Below, in pieces: positions 26,706-35,897 of a stretch of DNA of 64,000 nucleotides; position 1 is the stretch's first letter; the number at the start of each line of letters is the position of its first letter. Made by a program: the position numbers and the translations under genes. The stretch is from Acidobacteriaceae bacterium (lineage in GTDB: Bacteria; Acidobacteriota; Terriglobia; Terriglobales; Acidobacteriaceae). The stretch covers positions 1 through 64,000 of the forward strand of contig DAIDGW010000080.1 of assembly GCA_027452245.1 (NCBI GenBank), read 5' to 3'. The notes under the pieces were generated by a model. The model saw only the letters and a program-made list of their open reading frames with translations, was not told the origin of the DNA and made no database searches.

Positions 26706-28535
26706 ATGGTGCTTACAAAGCAAGCTCAAAAGCGAAAAGGACACGGCGAACGTCATAGCGCCGCATGGGGCAAGCGTATAGCGATCGTAGCGCTGCTATT
26801 GGTATCAGATCTGGCGTTCGCACAGACGGCAATTTACGCCGGCGGGTCTAGCTACAGAATGGCCAGCAATCAGCGCTTATCGTCGGAATTGCAACACCTC
26901 TTCGCAAAGCGCGGGACCAGAAACGCAGCTCAGACCGTTAAGGTCATCGTGCAATATCGGATGGTTCCGACTTCAGCCCACTATGCGCGGATGCAAAACC
27001 TCGGCGGACGGGTTAATGCCAAGTTGCACTTCATCAAGAGTGCGGCATTTACCATTCCGGTGAGCAAACTGGCGTCGCTGGAATCTGATCCGGACATTTT
27101 GTCGGTGACCATTGATCATCCGCTGAAGGGCAGCGATGATTACACGGACGCGGCGGCCAATGTCAGCGCTGCGTGGAACTCAGGCTTTGACGGAACGGGT
27201 GTGACGGTCGCCGTGATCGACAGCGGCATCAATGACAGCCATCCTGATCTATGGGACGCCGCCATGACGCATTCCCGCGTTTTATATCATCAGGATTTCA
27301 CGGGCACCCCGACAACGAATTCCAGCGGTGCGCAATACGATCTCTATGGTCACGGCACGCATGTCGCCGGAATTATCGGCGGCAACGGGCATGACTCGGC
27401 AGGACGTTATGCCGGGGTTGCTCCCAATGTGAATTTCGTCGATCTTCGTGCGCTGGACCAGAACGGATCAGGTACCGACAGCACGGTCATCAACGCTATT
27501 CAGGCTGCGATCTCTCTCAAGAATGTCTATAACATCAAGCTGATCAACCTGTCTCTCGGACGCGGTATTCCTGAGCCCTATGCGCAGGATCCACTCTGCC
27601 AGGCAGTGGAAGCCGCATGGAACAATGGAATCATGGTAGTCGTGGCCGCCGGCAACTACGGACGTCTCGGTATCAACGGCAGCAATGGTTACGGCACGGT
27701 GACAGCTCCTGGCAACGACCCTTATGTACTGACCGTCGGCGCGATGAAGGACATGGAGACATACACGCGGGCTGACGATCAGCTAGCCAGCTACAGCTCG
27801 AAGGGCCCCACGACCTATGACCACATCGTCAAGCCGGATATCATGGCGATGGGCAATCACGTGGTTTCGCTCGCGGCTCCAGGAGCAACGTTGGAGGCGC
27901 ATTATTCGGACGATCTCGTCGAAGGTACAGATGGCGGAAACGAATATTTCACCCTCAGCGGAACGAGCATGGCGACTCCGGTCGTAACCGGTGTCGCGGC
28001 TCTGGTGCTGCAACAGAACGGCCAATTGACTCCGGACCAGGTAAAGGCCCGGCTGATGAAGACGGCATATAAGCTTTCGTTGATTTCGACTTCAGCGTAT
28101 GTACCCCATTTGCTGATGAACTTCCTCGAGTTCTATGACTTATTTGCGATGGGTGCAGGATACGTGGACGCCCAGGCAGCTCTTACGAACACCGACCTGG
28201 CGCCTCCCACGGTCGGTGCAGCTCTGTCTCCGACGGCTGTTTACAACAGCTCAAACAACACCATCTCTTTCTTGAATGGCAATTCCAAGATATTGCCAGG
28301 CTCGGTTGTCTGGGGCTCGTCCGTTGTTTGGGGGAGTTCGGTGGTGTGGGGAGCAAATGTGAGCGGCACCTCAGTTGTCTGGGGTAGTTCCCTGCCCTGG
28401 AATAGTCCTCTAACCAGCGCATTCAGCGTTGTTTGGGGGTCGAGCACCACGACGTCAGCTACGAGTGTCGTCTGGGGAGCGTCTGAGTTAAGCGCAACCA
28501 GTGCATTTTCCGATGCTGGAGATGACGAGCAATAA
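26706..28535 (+). CDS. secreted subtilisin-like S8 serine protease with VVWG-repeat tail
   Basis: A 609-residue exported protease. A basic N-terminus and hydrophobic stretch ending FAQTA form the signal, and an I9-like pro-region (about 60-145) follows. The catalytic domain has Asp in VAVIDSGIND, His in GHGTHVAGI and Ser in LSGTSMATPVVTG. The tail (about 540-609) is a low-complexity repeat built on SVVWGSS and variants, found to my knowledge mainly in subtilases of this phylum. The ATG at 26706 has a GGGTGAG site. A longer open frame upstream covers the promoter and is rejected. Expression is probably sigma-54 dependent. The substrate is unknown. Confidence 0.92.
   Translation: MVLTKQAQKRKGHGERHSAAWGKRIAIVALLLVSDLAFAQTAIYAGGSSYRMASNQRLSSELQHLFAKRGTRNAAQTVKVIVQYRMVPTSAHYARMQNLGGRVNAKLHFIKSAAFTIPVSKLASLESDPDILSVTIDHPLKGSDDYTDAAANVSAAWNSGFDGTGVTVAVIDSGINDSHPDLWDAAMTHSRVLYHQDFTGTPTTNSSGAQYDLYGHGTHVAGIIGGNGHDSAGRYAGVAPNVNFVDLRALDQNGSGTDSTVINAIQAAISLKNVYNIKLINLSLGRGIPEPYAQDPLCQAVEAAWNNGIMVVVAAGNYGRLGINGSNGYGTVTAPGNDPYVLTVGAMKDMETYTRADDQLASYSSKGPTTYDHIVKPDIMAMGNHVVSLAAPGATLEAHYSDDLVEGTDGGNEYFTLSGTSMATPVVTGVAALVLQQNGQLTPDQVKARLMKTAYKLSLISTSAYVPHLLMNFLEFYDLFAMGAGYVDAQAALTNTDLAPPTVGAALSPTAVYNSSNNTISFLNGNSKILPGSVVWGSSVVWGSSVVWGANVSGTSVVWGSSLPWNSPLTSAFSVVWGSSTTTSATSVVWGASELSATSAFSDAGDDEQ
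28302..28490 (+). repeat. repeats encoding the SVVWG motif
   Basis: Six VVWG copies, with variants of S-V-V-W-G-S-S, spaced irregularly by Ser/Thr-rich linkers; a seventh unit is degenerate (LPWNSP). The first three copies are in direct tandem. The repeats make up the C-terminal tail of the subtilase. Confidence 0.85.
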
Positions 28536-28572
28536 CCGTGTGTCGATGAGCGCAACCAGAAAGGAGGAACCA

Positions 28573-29298
28573 ATGGCGAATCGCACACGGCAAACTCAAC
28601 TCTTCGTCGGCGCAATGGCAATTGCAGGCTTGGCTGGAACAGCCTATGCAGCTGCCATCGATCATGCCCTGCACATACCTTACGCACTGGCCCTATTGGG
28701 AATGGCGGCGCTGACCTCCAGAATGAAGGCAAAGTTGCCGGGCATTGAAGGCAACATGTCCGTCAATCTGCCGTTCCTGCTCATGGCAGTGGTTAACTTG
28801 AGTGCGGCTGAAGCAATCACCATCGCCGCTCTCTCAACCGCAGTCCAAACCTGGCCCAAGAAGAACGCGAAGCTAAAGCCTCAGCAGATGCTGTTTAACG
28901 TGAGCATGTTGGCGCTTGCTACGAGCATAGCTAGCCTGGTTTGGCATTCGGGAGCATTCAGCAAAACGTCGGCAATCGCCGATCCCGTGATGCTGGCTAC
29001 TGCAACGGCGATGTTTTTCTTCGGACAAACTGCGCCCGTGGCAGGAGTCATTGCCGTCAGTGAGGGTACGAACTTACCCCGCACCTGGTGGAGCATCGCG
29101 CAACTGTCGTTTCCGTATTTCGTACTGAGTGCCGGGCTGACGACTATGACCGATATCGTCAGTCATCACACAGGGTGGCCGATTGCAATGCTGGCCTTCC
29201 CGGTAATGTATGCAGTCCACCGGTCGTATCGGCTTTACTTCGGGACGGTGTCCGCAAGCACCGCACCCTTGGCTCGCGTGGCGGCTGTCGGAAGATAG
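28573..29298 (+). CDS. stand-alone membrane sensor-domain protein
   Basis: A 241-residue protein with about seven predicted helices and no attached output domain. It is clearly related to the N-terminal membrane part of the HD-GYP protein at 19855: both have LPGI-(D/E)-G-x-MSVN, a Q-rich segment followed by FNV, and the final MY-x-VHRSYRLYFG-like end. A perfect AGGAGG site fixes the ATG. It begins 37 bases after the subtilase stop and is likely co-transcribed. Its function is unknown; it may be a receptor that pairs with a separate output protein, or a decoy of the HD-GYP sensor. Confidence 0.8.
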   Translation: MANRTRQTQLFVGAMAIAGLAGTAYAAAIDHALHIPYALALLGMAALTSRMKAKLPGIEGNMSVNLPFLLMAVVNLSAAEAITIAALSTAVQTWPKKNAKLKPQQMLFNVSMLALATSIASLVWHSGAFSKTSAIADPVMLATATAMFFFGQTAPVAGVIAVSEGTNLPRTWWSIAQLSFPYFVLSAGLTTMTDIVSHHTGWPIAMLAFPVMYAVHRSYRLYFGTVSASTAPLARVAAVGR

Positions 29299-29362
29299 CC
29301 GCCCGCAGTTCTTCCCTTAAATCACCCGCGAATACCGGATGTAATCGGCAGATACGTGGCGT

Positions 29363-29530
29363 CATCGCTGCGGCTGCCAAACATCCGCGCGTATTGTGCC
29401 TCCGCAGGCAGATCCCACTGGCTTAGACAACGGGCCCACATTGATATTCAATTCATTCCAGACTTGCCCATACAACGCAGAAGCTAAAAATAATAAACAC
29501 ACGGACACAGGAATGGACTGATATTTCATG
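29363..29530 (-). CDS. possible small secreted peptide
   Basis: A 55-residue open frame with a convincing signal peptide: MKYQSIPVSVCLLFLASALYGQ followed by a polar mature part of about 33 residues with one Cys. A TGAGG-type site lies about 5 bases before the ATG. It is unrecognised and could be the N-terminal remnant of a longer secreted protein. Its direction is opposite to its neighbours. Confidence 0.35.
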
Positions 29531-30027
29531 GAAACCTCAGGAGCTTAGTGAGCGTCCCCATGAGATACATGCACCCTGTTCCAAGCGGTTGCAATGTTCC
29601 ACGTAGTTTCGCGGTGTGAGTGAATTTACGCCGTCCGCCTAGTGACGCAGGTCTCAATAGTGTGCCGGAGCACGAGCGCTGATTCGTGGATCGCTGAATA
29701 AAAACGCCGAACTTAGGATTTACGTTGCGCAAGCAGTACGGATCGTAAATACCTCGCCGTCCGATGATGGCACACCGGTTCCGAGGTGTTCTGGGGCAAC
29801 CAAAGCAGAGCTAAAGGACATCATGGTCTGCAGGGGGGCAAAGATGTCGCTTCACCGCAGCGGCAGTCAGGCCGTCGCGTTAGGCTCTGTTGCATTTGGC
29901 GGCCTAAGGTTTGCCAAGAGGTACGGCCAATCTTCCGTCCGCTCCTGCCACGCTCCATTTCGTTCAATCACGTGCGCCCCGGCAGGAAATGGTTGGCTGG
30001 ATAAATCAGTGAACAGGAGATCCTTCT
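29531..30027. other. intergenic stretch without recognised gene
   Basis: About 500 bases before the FecR-like gene. Only small out-of-frame ORFs occur. One feature seen is a spaced inverted pair, TTTACG and CGTAAA, near 29740-29775. No clear promoter was recognised. Confidence 0.4.
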
Positions 30028-31170
30028 GTGCGACCAGTGTGTCTGGGAATCATCTCAACCTCTTTTCTCTTTTTCGCGTCTCTGCTATTTGCCGATACAG
30101 AAACGAACGCACCTCCTCCGCCGGGCACCCTGAATTACATTGAGGGGCAAGCCGCAATTGGCGATCAGACTCTTGACTCGAAGTCTGTGGGTTCAACCGA
30201 ACTTGAGCAGGGTCAAACCCTGAATACAACGGACGGCAAAGTCGAGGTTCTGCTTACACCCGGAGTCTTTCTCCGCCTGGGATCCAATAGCTCGGTAAAG
30301 ATGCTGTCCCCCACCTTGACCGATACCGAAGTTCATTTGGAAAAAGGTCATGCAATCGTGGAAGTGGCGGAGATTCATCACGAAAATGATCTTCGGGTAA
30401 TTGCGGGCGGGGCCATGATTAGGCTGCTGAAAACAGGACTCTATGACATCGACCTGAGTCAGCATCAATTACGAGTGTTTGGAGGCAAGGCGTATGTGCT
30501 GGAAGGTGACAGACACACTGACGTTGGAGGGGGACATGCCATCACCCTGGGAACCGATGCAGATAACGCCAAGCTCAAGTCGGTCAAGTTCAACAAGAAG
30601 TCATACGAAGAGGGAGACCTGTATCGCTGGAGCAGTTTGCGCTCGGCATATCTGGCCGAAGCAAATGTGAATGCGGCGAGTCTTTACGCAGATAACGGAG
30701 GCGGTCCATGGGGGCCGGGATGGTGGGGATCGGACTGGTATTGGGATCCCTATTTTGACGCTTTCACTTTCATTCCCGGAGATGGAATTTTCTACAGTCC
30801 GTTTGGGTGGGGATACTACTCTCCCTGGATGGCTTACCAAGCCCCTTTCTACATGTATGGAGGCCAACCGATGTATCACCACTTCGGCCCTGACTACCAC
30901 ACCTGGGGTGGCACGCACCACTATGTGGGAAGCCCCAACTATGCTCACGGGATTTACCACGGTCCGGGTTCTTCCGGCGCATTCCGTTCTGGGCCGCGCA
31001 TGATGACCGGCGGACGCGGCATGGGAATGGGACGCGGCAGGGCGGGAGGGTTTGGCGGGTATCATGGCGGCGGTTTCCACGGCGGCGGATTCGGGGGTGG
31101 AGGGTTCCACGGTGGAGGCTTCCACGGCGGCGTAGGTTTCCATGGCGGTGGTGGTTTTCACGGCCGCTAA
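30028..31170 (+). CDS. secreted FecR-domain protein with Gly/His-rich C-terminus
   Basis: A 380-residue exported protein from a GTG start with AGGAGA 7 bases upstream. A signal peptide (IISTSFLFFASLLFA) is followed by a FecR-like beta domain (about 35-200), with GQAAIGDQTL and the segment TLNTTDGKVEVLLTPGVFLRLG. There is then a Trp/Tyr/Pro-rich part (about 230-310) and a tail of GGG-F-H repeats with more than ten His. The tail could bind metal or sit in the cell wall; that is inference. There is no anti-sigma N-terminal helix and no sigma factor gene nearby, so it is not a classical FecR regulator. Confidence 0.85.
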   Translation: MRPVCLGIISTSFLFFASLLFADTETNAPPPPGTLNYIEGQAAIGDQTLDSKSVGSTELEQGQTLNTTDGKVEVLLTPGVFLRLGSNSSVKMLSPTLTDTEVHLEKGHAIVEVAEIHHENDLRVIAGGAMIRLLKTGLYDIDLSQHQLRVFGGKAYVLEGDRHTDVGGGHAITLGTDADNAKLKSVKFNKKSYEEGDLYRWSSLRSAYLAEANVNAASLYADNGGGPWGPGWWGSDWYWDPYFDAFTFIPGDGIFYSPFGWGYYSPWMAYQAPFYMYGGQPMYHHFGPDYHTWGGTHHYVGSPNYAHGIYHGPGSSGAFRSGPRMMTGGRGMGMGRGRAGGFGGYHGGGFHGGGFGGGGFHGGGFHGGVGFHGGGGFHGR

Positions 31171-31208
31171 CCGGAATTCATCATCCGAACTTCGAGGAGC
31201 TATTTACG

Positions 31209-31994
31209 ATGCGATCTTTGCTTATCTTCCTATTGTTGTCACCGACCTTTCTATTTGCTGACAGCCCGTTTGATGGTACCTGGGTCGCGAATCTGAACAC
31301 GATCCAATTGCCTCGCCATCCGGAAATTTATCTGCTCCAGAACGGCACGTACGAATGTTCCACGTGCGTGCCCAAAATCAATGTAAAAGCCGATGGCAAA
31401 GATCATCCCGTAGCGGGCTCACCCTACTTCAGCTCAATCGCCGTGAGGGTGATCGATCCGAACAGCATCGAGATCACGGAAAAGATGCGGCAGAAAACCG
31501 TCTATTCAGAAATGGATACGGTTTCTTCCGAAGGAAACACTCTGGTGGAAAAAATCACAGACATGGCCGCTGCCAACGATAAGCCGGAAACAGCGACGGA
31601 GACTTTCAAGCGGGTCAGCGCTGGTCCAGTCGGCTCAAGTTCAATCTCGGGATCGTGGCAAGCAGCCAAGATTGCGGGTGCTTCCGAAAACGGAACATCG
31701 GTGACGTATCACAGTATCCAGGATGGATTACAGGCTGAGAATCCTAATGGCGAAGGCTATAGCGCAAAATTTGATGGACACGAATATCCCATTCATGGAG
31801 ATCCCGGGCACAACACCGTGTCGCTTCGCCGGGTCAATGCACATACGATCGTCGAAACGGACCGGCAGGATGGAGCAGTCCACTACCAAGTCCGAATGAC
31901 TGTATCTCACGACGGGAAATCGATGCGGGTGACAGAAATCGACAATGAGCGCGGGGACCGGACAACATACATCCTGGAGAAGCGGGCGCAGTAA
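31209..31994 (+). CDS. secreted protein with two related halves, unknown function
   Basis: A 261-residue exported protein (signal SLLIFLLLSPTFLFA). The mature part seems to consist of two halves of about 120 residues. Each begins with a GTW or GSW element (FDGTWVANL; ISGSWQAAK), passes a GKDHPV/GHEYPI turn with a following NSIEI/HTIVE strand, and ends in a TxTYILEK- or TETFKRV-like strand. This suggests a duplicated lipocalin-like or beta-barrel domain. The only two cysteines are in the first half (ECSTC). It follows the FecR-like gene by 38 bases and shares its direction. Confidence 0.75.
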   Translation: MRSLLIFLLLSPTFLFADSPFDGTWVANLNTIQLPRHPEIYLLQNGTYECSTCVPKINVKADGKDHPVAGSPYFSSIAVRVIDPNSIEITEKMRQKTVYSEMDTVSSEGNTLVEKITDMAAANDKPETATETFKRVSAGPVGSSSISGSWQAAKIAGASENGTSVTYHSIQDGLQAENPNGEGYSAKFDGHEYPIHGDPGHNTVSLRRVNAHTIVETDRQDGAVHYQVRMTVSHDGKSMRVTEIDNERGDRTTYILEKRAQ

Positions 31995-32008
31995 TCCACT
32001 AAAGCAAA

Positions 32009-32037
32009 CTGGCGCCAGCAACGTTCGCTGACGCCAG
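32009..32037. terminator. hairpin between converging genes
   Basis: CTGGCGCCAGC and GCTGACGCCAG form an 11-bp stem with one mismatch around a 7-base loop, between the converging duplicated-domain gene and the FG-GAP gene. There is no T run, so its strength is uncertain. Confidence 0.45.
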
Positions 32038-32095
32038 AAGACAACGGGTCGATTCTGCTCATCAGAATCGAATTGCGAACTCCACAGCGGGTGTT

Positions 32096-35000
32096 TTACT
32101 GCACCTTCACCACAACGGATGTAGCTTGATGCATTGCCCCGGAAGTGCCGGTGACCGTCACCGTGTAAGTGCCCCCCGGTGTTCCGTTAGTCGTTGTTGC
32201 CGGCGTGCTGTACCCTCCACAAGCGGTCTGCAGCATGCAACCGGCAGCAATCAAAATGGCAATTCCGATGGCCAGAAGTTTCCTACGATTCGGTTGGGAC
32301 ATTCCTGTTCCTCCCAGGCAGAGACATGGAATCAAAAACGCCAGGAATCCCAGCTTGCCGGTTCCAGATTCGCCTTTCGCAATATGCCGAAGATCAGCTT
32401 GCGAGGACTTGCTGGAAACGTGAAGGGTCGCTGTGCCGACGCCACCTGAAACAGACACTGGAGTCACAGAGCAACTCACCGGTGAACTGACGAGCGGGGT
32501 AACCGCGCAGCTCAGATCAACCATGGAAGGGTTGAAACCGCCCGCGGGGTTAATGGTGATCGTCCATTGTGCCGAACCTCCAGGCTGAATCGTCGTTGAA
32601 CTCAGCGCTTTGGATGAAAGAGCAAAACCGGCAACTGTGACCGATTCAGACAGTACACTTGATGTGCTGCCCGAGTAGTCGTTACTTCCGCCATAGACCG
32701 CGGTAATATGGTGCGATCCTGCCGCCAGGGAAGAAATGGAGAACGTTGCCACTCCATTGGCCAGGCTGGAAGAACCAATCTGCGTTGATCCATCCAGGAA
32801 GCTGATTGTGCCAGTTGGCACTCCCGAGCTGGCCGCGTTAACACTTGCTGTAAGTATGACGTTCTGGCCGACATTCGCCGGATTCGGCGTCGCGGTCAGG
32901 GCCGTTGTGGTAGCTCCGTTCTGTACTACCTGTGTGAGTGCGCTCGACGTGCTCGCGGCGTAATGCGAGTCTCCGCTATAGGACGCGGTTATCGAGTGGG
33001 ATCCGATTGCCAAACTCGAAGTGCTGAGAGTCGCGGTTCCCTGCAACAGGGTTGCTTGCCCGAGTTGGACGGCTCCATCGCTGAAGGTGATAGTCCCAGT
33101 CGGCGCACCTTGGGTTTGCGGGGCGACTGTCGCATTGAGCGTGATCGACTGCCCGAAAGTAGACGGATTCGCCGAGCTGCTGACACCGGTCGTGGTCGGG
33201 ACGATAAAGCCGTCGGAGATGTTGAGTAGAACCGTGACTCCTCCGACCGCAAGATCCGGCCGGCCGTCTCCGTTAAAGTCGGCGGATACCGTGGCTATCC
33301 CGATCGCTCCCAGCGACATTGGAGACTGGAAGGTACCGTCACCATTGCCCAGGAGCAGCACATCGGAAGCGCCGGAAGCGACATCCAGTTTGTGATCTCC
33401 GTTGAAATCGCCAACCACGATTGTTTGCCAGCCCTCGCTTTGCGGCACCAGGGTCGTGAGCGCGGTCTGGAATGTACCGTCGCCATTCCCCAAAAGAACT
33501 GACATCGCGCTGTTCGAACAGTTGTTGCTGGCGCAGCTATTCTCGACAACGATATCCAGCTTTCCATCGCCATTGACATCGGCCGCCTGCAACGCTTCAG
33601 CGCTTTGCCCACCGCTGTTGTAGTTGACTGCCGGTTGGAAGGTCCCATCGCCATTGCCCAAAAGCACGCTGACGATTCCATTCGAACAACTGGAGTTGCT
33701 CTGGCACTCGTTAGCAACGACAATGTCGGGCTTGCCGTCTCCATTCGTGTCCCCCACGGCTACCCCAAGCGCATATGTACCTCCTGAGTTGTAGCTCACC
33801 GCTGACTGGAACGTACCGTCGCCATTTCCCAGCATGACATTTACGGCGCCAGCTGTGCAGTTACTGTCGCCGCATTGCGCGGCGAGAACGATGTCGAGTT
33901 TGTTATCGCCGTTCACATCTGCCAGAACGACCGTTTCCCCGTTGTTGTTCGTAGAGTAGGTCGTCGGAGCTTGAAAAGTTCCGTCTCCGTTGCCTAACAG
34001 CACGCCGACTACACCCTGCGAGCAGTTGCTGCTGGTCGTGCATTGATTGGTTACGACAATGTCCGCCTTGCCATCGCCGTTGACGTCTGCGGCGGCAATC
34101 CAGTACGCGTATTCGCCGCCTGAGGAATAAGTGACCGGCGCCTGGAATGTGCCGTCGCCATTGCTGAGCAGGACGCTTACGGAGCCACCGGTACAAGTCG
34201 TGTCGCCACACTCGTTTGCGATCAGCAGGTCCGGCTTGCCATCCCCGTTTACGTCTGCCACCGCCATTCCATAAGAGTTCCAGCTACCCGTCGGGTAGAT
34301 CACTCCCGCCTGTAGTGTGCCGTCGCCGTATCCCAGCAAAACATTGATCGAGCCCGTGTTGCAGATGAAAGATGTGCCATAACACGAATCTGTCACCAGA
34401 ACATCGGGGTTTCCGTCACCATTGACATCGCCCACCAGAACCGTGGTCAGCGATGGCCCCATCATCGCCATGAAGTCATTTGATCCGGCGGCATAAGCGA
34501 TGCCTGACTGGAAGGTTCCGTCTCCGTTGCCCAGGAGCACGCTGGCCGCATTGCCGCTCTGGCAATTCGAGTTCATTGGGCACTGATTACTGACCACCAC
34601 ATCGAGTTTGCCGTCACGATTAAGATCAGCGAGCGCGAGGGACTGAGCATAGGTTCCACCAGATCCGTACTGGACAGCATTCTGCAAAGTTCCGTCGCCA
34701 TTCCCCAGAAGCACCCCTACCGTCCCATAGCTGCAGTTTGAGGTATTCTCACAACTGTTTGAGACGAGAACATCCGGATGACCGTCGCCATTGACGTCTC
34801 CGATGACAATGGCGGTGCTTTCAATACCAGCAGAGCTGGAATTGATTGCATTTTGGAAAGTGCCATCACCATTACCAAGAAGCACACTGACGATACCGTT
34901 CGAGCAATTTGAATTGCTGACGCACTCATTCACAATCGCGACATCGAGCTTGCCGTCTCCATTGAGATCAGCAACTGCGATGCCTTGAGCTGTCGCTGCT

Positions 35001-35797
35001 CCTGAGCTGTAGTTCACTGCCGATTGGAAAGTTCCATCCCCATTGCCCAGCAAAACACTCAGCACGCCATTCGAGCACGAATTCGTGGAATTGCACTCCT
35101 GAACAACAAGCAGGTCGAGTTTGCCGTCTCCATTTGTGTCTCCAACGGCTACGGCTTTAGCGGTCGGCGCTCCAGTGTTATAGGCGACGGCTGGCTGAAA
35201 GGTTCCATCACCGTTGCCCAACATGACATTCACTACGCCGGAGGAACAACTGCTATTGCAGTAACTTACGGCCACGATGTCGAGCAGTCCATCCCCGTTC
35301 ACGTCGGCCAATGTGACCGCCTGCAGGTCCGTAGCAGTTGAATAACTGACCGGGGCCTGATAAGTTCCGTCGCCGTTCCCCAAGAGAACCGTGATGACTC
35401 CATTGGAGCAGTTGTTTGGCGCGCACTGGCTAGCCATGACCAAGTCCAATTTGCCATCTCCATTGAGATCCCCGGTGGCGGCGGCGATAGTCTGCTGACC
35501 GCCAGATTGAGTGGTAATGGCGGCGGTGAAAATTTGTGTATTCGAAGTCGGTAAACTCGAGAGCATCGGATGCACGTTCTGAGTGTTCCGGGCAGTTGCA
35601 ATTGCCTTCTCTGCCGGAGTTAGTGGCCGCAATGACGCTGGTCCCGGGACATGAAACGAAGACGGGACAACATTGATGGCTTTCAGGTTAGGGCGAGAAG
35701 CTTGGGAGACTTCCTGTCCACGTGCAGTTGCAGGACCGAATCCAAACCCCAGCATCGCCAGAAGTACAGCGACCGACGAGATGACGCGCTTCGACAT
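32096..35797 (-). CDS. large secreted FG-GAP/VCBS repeat protein with Ig-like domains
   Basis: A 1233-residue exported protein. The ATG at 35797, with GGAGA upstream, leads into a signal peptide ending near ATARGQ. From about residue 90 to 790 there are 13 clear repeats of about 50-65 residues, each with an NGDGKxDxV calcium-loop segment and a VLLGNGDGTFQ strand, plus one degenerate copy. Two Ig-like (Big_3-type) domains follow (about 830-1010), then a beta segment, a hydrophobic stretch containing a CGG, and a TYTVTV C-terminal strand. The repeats resemble integrin beta-propeller blades. A surface or adhesion role is inferred. Confidence 0.9.
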   Translation of the reverse strand: MSKRVISSVAVLLAMLGFGFGPATARGQEVSQASRPNLKAINVVPSSFHVPGPASLRPLTPAEKAIATARNTQNVHPMLSSLPTSNTQIFTAAITTQSGGQQTIAAATGDLNGDGKLDLVMASQCAPNNCSNGVITVLLGNGDGTYQAPVSYSTATDLQAVTLADVNGDGLLDIVAVSYCNSSCSSGVVNVMLGNGDGTFQPAVAYNTGAPTAKAVAVGDTNGDGKLDLLVVQECNSTNSCSNGVLSVLLGNGDGTFQSAVNYSSGAATAQGIAVADLNGDGKLDVAIVNECVSNSNCSNGIVSVLLGNGDGTFQNAINSSSAGIESTAIVIGDVNGDGHPDVLVSNSCENTSNCSYGTVGVLLGNGDGTLQNAVQYGSGGTYAQSLALADLNRDGKLDVVVSNQCPMNSNCQSGNAASVLLGNGDGTFQSGIAYAAGSNDFMAMMGPSLTTVLVGDVNGDGNPDVLVTDSCYGTSFICNTGSINVLLGYGDGTLQAGVIYPTGSWNSYGMAVADVNGDGKPDLLIANECGDTTCTGGSVSVLLSNGDGTFQAPVTYSSGGEYAYWIAAADVNGDGKADIVVTNQCTTSSNCSQGVVGVLLGNGDGTFQAPTTYSTNNNGETVVLADVNGDNKLDIVLAAQCGDSNCTAGAVNVMLGNGDGTFQSAVSYNSGGTYALGVAVGDTNGDGKPDIVVANECQSNSSCSNGIVSVLLGNGDGTFQPAVNYNSGGQSAEALQAADVNGDGKLDIVVENSCASNNCSNSAMSVLLGNGDGTFQTALTTLVPQSEGWQTIVVGDFNGDHKLDVASGASDVLLLGNGDGTFQSPMSLGAIGIATVSADFNGDGRPDLAVGGVTVLLNISDGFIVPTTTGVSSSANPSTFGQSITLNATVAPQTQGAPTGTITFSDGAVQLGQATLLQGTATLSTSSLAIGSHSITASYSGDSHYAASTSSALTQVVQNGATTTALTATPNPANVGQNVILTASVNAASSGVPTGTISFLDGSTQIGSSSLANGVATFSISSLAAGSHHITAVYGGSNDYSGSTSSVLSESVTVAGFALSSKALSSTTIQPGGSAQWTITINPAGGFNPSMVDLSCAVTPLVSSPVSCSVTPVSVSGGVGTATLHVSSKSSQADLRHIAKGESGTGKLGFLAFLIPCLCLGGTGMSQPNRRKLLAIGIAILIAAGCMLQTACGGYSTPATTTNGTPGGTYTVTVTGTSGAMHQATSVVVKVQ
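33250..35550 (-). repeat. array of about 13 FG-GAP coding repeats
   Basis: The DNA repeats with a period of roughly 150-195 bases, each unit carrying the code for LLGNGDGTFQ and NGDGKxDxVV. Diverged codons show the array is old and not a recent expansion. It lies within the FG-GAP protein gene. Confidence 0.85.
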
Positions 35798-35897
35798 CGA
35801 ATCTTCTCCGTATTCAAAAATGGAATTTGCTGCGAACGTGCTGTTCACTGCAGAACGGCAGGACAGACCACAACTCAACGTCGAAACTGTCTGAGAT

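Noticed and set aside
33250-35550. Repeat array as CRISPR
   Set aside because: The units are long, in frame and encode FG-GAP blades; there are no short identical repeats with unique spacers.
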